Source of the DNA: Cryptomeria japonica
Lineage: Eukaryota > Streptophyta > Pinopsida > Cupressales > Cupressaceae
Direction of reading: 5' to 3'
DNA: 64,000 nt
Assembly (NCBI RefSeq): GCF_030272615.1
Contig: NC_081409.1
Location: 209,171,190 to 209,235,189, forward strand
Positions 57,918 to 64,000 of this stretch are shown here, piece by piece. Position 1 is the first letter of the stretch. Each line of letters begins with the position of its first letter. The notes beneath the pieces are model-generated. The model made no database searches. It worked only from the letters and a program-made list of their open reading frames with translations, and was not told the DNA's origin. The translations under genes were made by a program, and so were the position numbers.

Positions 57918-58227
57918 ACTTTTAACATTTTTGCATAAAATTCACATTAATTTTCAACATTTTCATTGTTTTTGCTCACATTTCAAGGCAAAATCGAAAC
58001 TCAATACTTAGAAAAATAAACCGACAAGCTAAGGGAACTTGACACTTAGGATCGTTTCCTTGCAATTTTAACACCCTTTTGCATTTTGACATGACACCCT
58101 CTCATGAGCAAAGGCAAATACTAGGAAATTACTGCTAAACCAAGGCAATCTAAGCAAAACATCCCTAAAAAGCGAAAAAGTGGGGGTCCCCATTTGCAAT
58201 GGGACAATGTGTGAAAAGGTCACAACA

Positions 58228-58617
58228 TGACCCTATAAGGTACTTTTCTAATTAATGCCCGTGCCTACAATCCGCCACTCAACATTGAATACAAAAAACC
58301 ATAGCAGCAAAAAGAAGACATACAACATAGTTAAAAATGTATGTCCATTTTCCAGAATTAGAAGCTTTTCATAATGAACATGATATCTCAGAAAGGATTA
58401 CAACAGCCAATAATAAAAACTCTACAACATTGTTCCTATCTCATATCCCCATAAATTTTTGTTAAAACTCTACTAAAAACTCTCCAATAAAAAAGAGAAA
58501 AAAGAACCAAATAGCCCACAGACATAGCCACAAATTGACTTTTACAAAACAAATTTCTAAAATCAGCTAAGTTCCCAAGAATAGACAGGTAGTAGGAGAC
58601 ACATCAATAAAGGCACT
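58228..58617. repeat. Flanking block duplicated at 60,640-61,020
   Basis: TGACCCTATAAGGTACTTTT and the following ~380 bp (with ATGTATGtCCATT, CAGAATTAGAAGCTTTT and CAACAGCCAATAATAAAAACTCTAC) match 60,640-61,020. No coding sense. It shows that this locus contains a local duplication older than the 4.1-kb LTR. Confidence 0.75.
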
Positions 58618-59440
58618 TAATCTTCTTGATCTTCTAAAAATTCTGAACGCCCTAGTTCAGAAAAAACTGATCTTGTTGACTTTATATTGAATTTTATTTC
58701 ACAAGTTTGGGGGTAAAGACCTTCAAGTAGTTTTGTCTTCAAAGTTTTCTCGCAATACCCCTTAGCCTGATCTGAAAAAACTGATCTAGTTGACTTTATA
58801 TTGAATTTTATTTCACAAGTTTGGGGGTTAAGACCTTCAAGTAGTTTTGTCTTCAAAGTTTTCTCGCAATACCCCTTAGCCTGATCTGAACTATCATTTG
58901 TTCTCTCAATCCTTGGACTTGTAGAGTCGGGAAGAGATTGGTGCTTATTCCACCATTGGTTTGGCCTGTCAAAAATATATGCAAACATTAACGTAAAGTT
59001 GACAAAATAATGTTTGCTGCTGTTACCACAGACTTGAAGCTCCTTCCCTTGTCCCAATAACTCTTTGCAGCATTGCACTTAAACATATTTAGGCTGTTCT
59101 CTTTGACCACCAAACTTTGGATAACATTCTTGGAGGAGTTTCTATGATCTTGCTCATACTTCCATATCTTGTTCTCCCTCTCAATCTAGTGAACTATTTT
59201 TCAGATCCTCCAATGTTTCCTCTAAATGGAGATCATAGTACACTGAACATTCATCATTTATCTTCTGAGGTGCACCTTTAATATTTTCAGTTGAATCTCA
59301 TTGCAGCTTCACTTCTTTTTCATCAATTCTTGGTTGCACCTCACTCTTCAAATCATTTGCCTCGTTAAATCTCAAACCAACTTCTAGCTGACTTCTTGGT
59401 TTATCTAGAATATTGTTTTTCTTGACATTTCAAATGCTCC
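58618..59440 (-). pseudogene. Unidentified coding remnant with in-frame tandem duplication
   Basis: 59,078-58,618 is an open stretch of 153 codons ending in TAA. It contains two adjacent near-identical 38-residue units beginning DQAKGYCEKTLKTKLLEGL (DNA period exactly 114 bp, 58,667 to 58,781). Upstream to 59,440 the frame is acidic and protein-like with a few stops. A GTAACAG...TTTTTGACAG pair near 59,025-58,970 could be an intron. I recognise no domain. It may be a host gene fragment or an element ORF; it directly abuts a gypsy protease remnant. Confidence 0.45.
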
Positions 59441-59457
59441 TTCCTCTTCCCATGGTT

Positions 59458-59960
59458 TTAGGATATGTCTTCTCTCCTGATGTTGTATCTCATAAGCATT
59501 AGCCCAGATTTTCTGTCACGATGGGTTACTTTCTGGTCATATTGACAAGGCCTACCTAAGAGCAAATGACAAGCATCGATTGACAATATGTTACATAGCA
59601 CTTCATCCAAATTAGGATCAATTTTGAAAGTGAAAAGACAAATCCAAATTAGGATCAATTTTGAAAGTGACAAGACAATATTTATCCACATGTACGCTAT
59701 AATGCTTCTTCAATAAAAAAATGTTGCAAGGGCTAGATTTTTGAATGCAAGCAAGCTTCAATTTGTTAACCATCTCTGTACTTGGTAGATTGTCAATAGA
59801 TCCACTGCCTATGATTACATTGCAAAAGTATTATTTTTAGAAGATGCTCGTTTTCCTCCAATTAGCTTCTAAGGCCTCTCTGTTCCTAGATGTCAAGGTT
59901 CTTTACATAATCAATTTCTCTTTCGTCTGTACTTCTACTTCCTTTGTTAGAGGTTCTTCT
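59458..59960 (-). pseudogene. Gypsy protease remnant
   Basis: The open stretch 59,691-59,458 holds LCNILSIDACHLLLGRPCQYDQK, the C-terminal flap region of retropepsins in chromovirus-type gypsy polyproteins, followed by the HRDRK segment. A 39-bp tandem duplication at about 59,602-59,680 doubles a CAAATTAGGATCAATTTTGA segment. The N-terminal active site is not readable. Confidence 0.6.
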
Positions 59961-60447
59961 TCTTCTTGGGCTATAATTGCCCTTCTGGGGTTTTGAGGGC
60001 AGTCTATGCTCTAATGGGCTTCATTATAAATGCAACATCTCAAGGGCCTCCAATCTTCAGAAGATTGTCATCCATCCCCTACCTCCCAATCCTCCCTTTC
60101 TTCTGAAGTTGGCCTTCACATTCCTGCCTATTTTTTGGCTCTTCACTCATGGTAGTTTTTGAGGAAACTTTTTTCTCTATATTCTGGTTGGATCCTATTC
60201 TTCTTTTCTGATTCAATTTCTCCTCTGCATTTAAGGAATACTCATATCCCTTGTGCATAGTAGATACCTTGACCAAGGCAATCTCATCTTGAAGTTGAAA
60301 CTTTAGTATATTCACATATTGAGCTGTTATTTTCTCTTTGTACTTTGTATATCCATTTGAATCTGAAGCCTCATAAATTGCTGCAGGTTGATTGGAAGAT
60401 GCAGACAACCTCTGTTGCTGCAGGTTAAACAAACATAGTTCAAACAC
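59961..60447 (-). pseudogene. Gypsy gag remnant with degraded zinc knuckle
   Basis: The open stretch 60,447-60,079 has the gag C-terminal capsid pattern (AQYVNILKFQLQDEIALVKVSTMHKGYEYSLNAEEKL) and a basic tail. About 60,040-59,985 carries a knuckle-like CCIYNEAHxSIDC in which the spacing is kept but one Cys is displaced. It precedes the protease remnant in the correct order. LTRs not found. Confidence 0.65.
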
Positions 60448-60639
60448 AAATCAGCAAATAACATAGCTCTGTAATTGATCTCTACTTTTTGCATTCATGG
60501 CTGCAACCACAGCCACAGCTCTCCTTAGGGTCATCCAAATTTTTTGTCTTGATAATAGCTAAAGTTGTACCATAAACTCTCTGTTCTGAGTGTCTTTGGA
60601 TGCCTGATACCAAAACTTATGTGGATTTTTTTTTGTTGA

Positions 60640-61060
60640 CCCTACAAGGTACTTTAGTTTATGCCTTGCGCCTGCACTTCAATGCTTTGTACTAGGCACA
60701 GAAATATTACTGTAGATAGGGAAGAAATTGTAACAAGAAAAATAAGATGGGCAAATCAGTTAAATGTATGACCATTCTTGTGAATCAGAAGCTTTTTAAG
60801 ATGAATGCAACATCTCAAAGAATATTACAGCAGCCAAAAACAAAACTCTACATTATTGTTCCCATCTCTTATTCCCAAAAAATCTCTGCAAAAAAATCCC
60901 ACTTAGAAACAAATAGTGAAAACCACCAAAAAGCCACACAACTGCAGCCAGAAAAGAAAATAAAGTTCTAAAACTAGCTAAGCTCACAAGAATAGATGGG
61001 TTGTGAGAGACAAATCAATAAAGGCTTACATCACTAATTGTGGAAAATATGAGTATCAAG
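60640..61060. repeat. Paralogous block including the empty target site of the 4.1-kb LTR
   Basis: ATGTGGATTTTTTTTTGTTGACCCTACAAGG matches the left flank (ATGTGAATTTTTTCCTATGACC) joined to the right flank (CTATAAGG) of the LTR at 54,116-58,227. Downstream it matches 58,233-58,617. At 61,045 GAAAATATGAGTATCAAGCTA matches 51,560 in segmental copy 1, linking both duplicated blocks. The 74-codon ORF inside is by chance. Confidence 0.75.
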
Positions 61061-61870
61061 CTAATTTCAGTATGGTAAAACCAAAAACGACCACCCTTAT
61101 ATTTTTGATAAAACGGTAATGTTGTATCAAAAGGAATGATAACATCATCAGCTCATCACAAGGTTATTCGAAGTCATGGTGATGCTCAAGTTGGTTAAGG
61201 AACACATACCATGTTTATGATTTATCAAAGAAAGTATGGTATTATTAATCATAAGGCAACTGGAGACTATACCGAATATCATATGATACATTATATTAAA
61301 ACATGTCAACCTGAGGAATGATACCTTATGGCCATTGAACTACACTCTAAACATTCTTGTCAAAATCTTTGTGACACGGCTCAGAATTATTAGTGTCATG
61401 AATTTTGTGCACATATTCATAGTCACTTAGCTGAAATGTAAACTTGAATTGGAATGATGATGACATTATAAAATACAACTTGTATTACAATAAAGGGGTA
61501 TTGGGGTAATATATCTGAAGGAAACATAATCAGCAAATGCAAATAGTCATAATATCATATGGTGTCTTTTTGTCAAAAGCATTCCACTGGGTCACATATA
61601 TCCTTCTAGATTGTGCCATCTTTGTTTAGACAAGAATCTGCCCAAGATTTGTTCTCATTAATACATAATTTAATTTCCACTTTTGTTTATATTTATATGG
61701 GTTGACTCCCATGCTTTGTAGGAATGTAAAGTGTTATTTGACATCTTTGTGAAACTTGTTCTAAGTATTTATACAATCAAAAGACCACTGCAAATTCATA
61801 GTGGCTATTAGCCCGTTGTAAAGGATGTTTTAGGGACACCTTCAATGCCTTCATTTAAATTCATTCATAA
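61061..61870. other. Non-coding, no feature seen
   Basis: Ordinary AT-rich intergenic sequence without a long ORF, terminal repeats or RNA gene that I can recognise. Confidence 0.5.
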
Positions 61871-61878
61871 CCATTTTT

Positions 61879-62902
61879 CTAAGTTACCGGTTCCGGTTCG
61901 GATTCGGGTTCGGATTCGCGGATTCGGCAAAAATTTTTTTTTTTTGGGTATGGGTACGGGTTCGTCTGTACATATATATATATTTTTAAATTTTTTTTAA
62001 TATATATATATATATATATGTTCAAACTTCAAACATCAAAATTATATATGTTCATAGTTCAAACATACAAATATGAAACATACAATGTAACTTTCCCATA
62101 CAATGATACATAAATGATAACAGATAAATGCAAGTAGAATAGGTTGAATGCATGTTTTGATGCATGAAATGCATCATAGAGGGGCGGATTAGGGTTTAGA
62201 TGTAAAAATAAGATTAAAAAAATTGTTTTTTAATTGTTTTTAATTGCTTTCTAACCCGTGGGCCCCGTTTTTGGGAACCCACGGGCTTGGGTTCACCTGG
62301 GTCCTCTTGGGTTCACCCGGGTCCTCTTGGGTTCACCCGGGTCCTCCTGGGTTCGCCCTGGGTCCCACCCGGGTCCTGCCCAGGCGGCTGGGTTCCTTGT
62401 GGGTCCTGCGACCCACAGGGAACCCAGCCGCCTGGGCAGGACCCGGGTGGGACCCAGGGCGAACTAGGCTGGGACCAGGACCGAGCAGGGAACCCATGGG
62501 CTTGGGTTCACCTGGGTCCTCCTCGGTTCGCCCTGGGTCCCACCCAGGTCCTGCCCAGGCGGCTGTCGACCCACAGGGAACCCAGCCGCCTGGGCAGGAC
62601 CCGGGTGGGACCCAGGGTGAACCAGGCTGGGACCAGGACTGGGCAGGGAACCCACGGGCTTGGGTTCACCTAGGTCCTCTTGGGTTCACCCGGGTCCTCC
62701 TGGGTTCGCCCTGGGTCCCACTCGAGTCCTGCCCAGGCGGCTGGGTTCCCTGTGGGTCCTGCGTGACAGGACCCACAGGGAACCCAGCCGCCTGGGCAGG
62801 ACTCGAGTGGGACCCAGGGCGAACCAGGCTGGGACCAGGACCGAGCAGGGACCAGGACCAGGACCAGGACCCAGCCAGTTTAGGCAAGAACCGGTAACTG
62901 AG
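61879..62902. mobile_element. Non-autonomous DNA transposon with GC-rich hairpin core (hAT-like)
   Basis: Terminal inverted repeats CTAAGTTACCGGTTC (61,879-61,893) and GAACCGGTAACTGAG (62,888-62,902) match at 14 of 15 positions. Perfect 8-bp direct repeats CCATTTTT (61,871-61,878; 62,903-62,910) flank them. Eight-base TSDs are typical of hAT elements. No transposase is encoded. The left part is AT-rich with repeated GGTTCGG words at the end; the right 640 bp is extremely GC-rich and built of three hairpin units. Superfamily assignment rests on TSD length only. Confidence 0.82.
62280..62880. repeat. Three tandem GC-rich inverted-repeat units
   Basis: Units near 62,282-62,480, 62,501-62,640 and 62,661-62,845. 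Each runs from a CCCACGGGCTTGGGTTCACC start through TGGGTTCGCCCTGGGTCCCA and CCTGCCCAGGCGGCTGGGTTCC, then the reverse complement back to GGCGAAC(C/T)AGGCTGGGACC. Arms are about 70-80 bp with very short loops. GGACCAGGACCAGGACCAGG closes the tract. ORFs of up to 217 codons on both strands are translations of the repeat. Confidence 0.85.
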
Positions 62903-62910
62903 CCATTTTT

Positions 62911-63137
62911 AAGTCTTAGAGGAGATTGTGAGTACTTTCATTGTTTCCTAAAGGTCAGTTACACATTTACGAGATACTTATTTTTTCAATGATCTAGATT
63001 CTAGCATTTACATTCACATTATCTTATTTAGGCATTTCTATTGACATTCTATGAAATGCTGGTGAGGGTCTGTTCTCTTGACCAACTTTTTATTTTTCCT
63101 AGCTCTCAAATATGCATAATTTTTGTTCTTTGGACTG
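62911..63137. other. Short non-coding spacer
   Basis: No feature recognised between the hAT-like element and the next LTR copy. Confidence 0.5.
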
Positions 63138-64000
63138 TGTTGATGTGTTTTTTACGCACATGTGAACACAAAATAAAATACCTAAAAGTATCTTATCCTC
63201 TCTTGAACAAAATCTCTCAAATGCTGAAGATTAGCTTAAGGATCACTTTAGAAGACTCCAAGGTTCATGAATGTAGGGTCACTACGTGTGGATAAGCTCT
63301 ATTGGTTGATGTGATTATGCTGGAATCACAAGGGGACTTACATTTGAATGTTTGAATGTTTGATTCGTTGGAACTTAGATCATTTGATGTTACAATATGG
63401 TGATGCTTTTGATCCTAAACTAGCTAGAGTTTGAAAAAAATGGAAAAAGATGAGGGGTTGAGAGAGTCTATTCTAATCCTAAGAGTGTAGGAAGTTGAAT
63501 GAATGATTAGGTGGAATCCTACTGAGCGAGGTCTCACCATCAAACTGAACAATTTGACACAAACTCAGTGCAATCTTCTAAGGACGTTTCAAAGATATTC
63601 GAATCAATACCATTAAACATTGATCACCATTCAAGTTAATGCATAAACAATGAGTGTAAAACGATTCGAAGCTGAGCTCATATCATTTCAGTTGACCACA
63701 CAAGGTACACTTACAAGAAGCAAGAGGCTAGTGGTATGGACAAAACGGATTCCACACAAATACATTTAACAAATTCCTCCACTCAATTTAATCAACATGA
63801 AAGTAAATTGAGAAGCAAAGGCCATGTGAGTTGTTGAAATAACAAATTAAATTAACCATACCTTCAATGAATCAATTATTCTTTACAACAAGGTTTGGCA
63901 ACAATCTTTGCCTTCTCCTACTCTAATTTCTATTCTAATCTAGCTACCATCTCAGCTCTATTCACTACTCTATTCACTATTCTATTTACTGTTAACTATT
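63138..64000 (+). mobile_element. Second copy of the 4.1-kb LTR, 5' part
   Basis: It starts TGTTGATGTGTTTTTTACGC and is colinear with 54,116-54,960: shared TATCTTATCCTCTCTTGAAC, GGGGACTTACATT and CAGTGCAATCTTCTA-type blocks. The window ends before the TATA box and the motif array. Diverged from the first copy at many positions. Whether it is a solo LTR or the 5' LTR of a full element cannot be decided. Confidence 0.85.

Larger units (their letters stand above)
54116..58227 (+). mobile_element. 4.1-kb solo LTR with TSD TGACC
   Basis: It begins TGTTGATGTGTTTTTTAGAC and ends GTCACAACA, with a perfect TSD TGACC at 54,111-54,115 and 58,228-58,232. TATA box TTATATAGAG at 54,961. A second copy of its start lies at 63,138. 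A paralogous empty site near 60,640 shows sequence continuous across the insertion point. At 4,112 bp it is unusually long even for Tat elements. The middle holds a short-motif array (55,812-57,917). No coding sequence seen. Confidence 0.9.

Noticed and set aside
57244-57928. Overlapping ORFs of 65-105 codons, one containing repeated peptides
   Set aside because: They follow the 182-bp duplication and the LTR motif array; no protein motif, and open on both strands.
62244-62897. 217-codon ORF rich in Gly, Pro and Trp, plus overlapping ORFs on both strands
   Set aside because: It is the translation of GC-rich tandem inverted repeats; several frames on both strands are open because stop codons are AT-rich.
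54116-63990. The two 4.1-kb LTR copies as 5' and 3' LTRs of one element
   Set aside because: The first copy has its own TSD and an empty-site paralog; the sequence between the copies holds no PBS or coherent pol and includes the duplicated flank.

Overview
This window is repeat-dominated nuclear DNA from a seed plant with a large genome. A conifer or other gymnosperm is my best guess, from the Tat-type gypsy protein sequences and the density of nested LTR retrotransposons; no marker gene proves it. I see no intact host gene, no tRNA or rRNA gene and no CRISPR array. Almost everything can be read as retroelements inserted into retroelements, and several insertions can be proven by target-site duplications (TSDs).

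Region 1 (1-27,400). A giant minus-strand Ty3/gypsy Tat/Ogre-like element fills this stretch. Its 5' LTR lies on the right (about 25.55-27.4 kb) and its 3' LTR on the left (0.86-2.13 kb). Between them, in transcription order, are a very long upstream ORF1 (25.2 to 12.9 kb), gag, protease, an archaeal-type RNase H lying BEFORE the reverse transcriptase, RT, RNase H and integrase. It has been hit by a copia LTR at its left end (1-854), by solo LTRs at 2,660-3,719, 8,512-9,388, 13,837-19,856 and probably 22,100-22,975, and by a compact gag-protease-only copia element (14,143-18,405) inside one of those solo LTRs. Three solo LTRs have matching TSDs and fall in coding sequence that continues once they are subtracted.

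Region 2 (27.4-45.5 kb). A second, more conventional Tat element (minus strand; aRNH AFTER RNase H) survives from the RT YVDD box (45.4 kb) to integrase (42.9 kb). Its 3' flank, with a plus-strand ORF remnant (27.4-28.1 kb), was split by a full-length copia element (29,083-41,852; 1,385-bp LTRs, TSD TGGAC). That copia element contains a second copia copy (33.8-39.4 kb) in circularly permuted order.

Region 3 (45.5-54.1 kb). A very AT-rich stretch holds TA microsatellites, a 103-bp tandem duplication and degenerate TTAGGG-like repeats. It is followed by an old tandem segmental duplication (about 48.98-51.6 and 51.9-54.1 kb) of unknown content.

Region 4 (54.1-64 kb). A 4.1-kb solo LTR (54,116-58,227, TSD TGACC) carries about 22 copies of a short GTGGAAA...GGGACT motif. 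A paralogous empty site lies near 60.64 kb. Next come a minus-strand coding remnant with an in-frame 114-bp duplication, a gypsy gag/protease remnant, a 1,024-bp non-autonomous transposon with 15-bp TIRs, an 8-bp TSD and a GC-rich hairpin core (61,879-62,902), and the start of another copy of the 4.1-kb LTR (63,138 to the window end).

The most notable items are the gag-protease-only element with a novel acidic C-terminus, the gypsy element with aRNH upstream of RT and a giant ORF1, the permuted copia insertion, the GC-hairpin hAT-like element, and the tendency of several unrelated LTRs here to carry arrays of short motifs.
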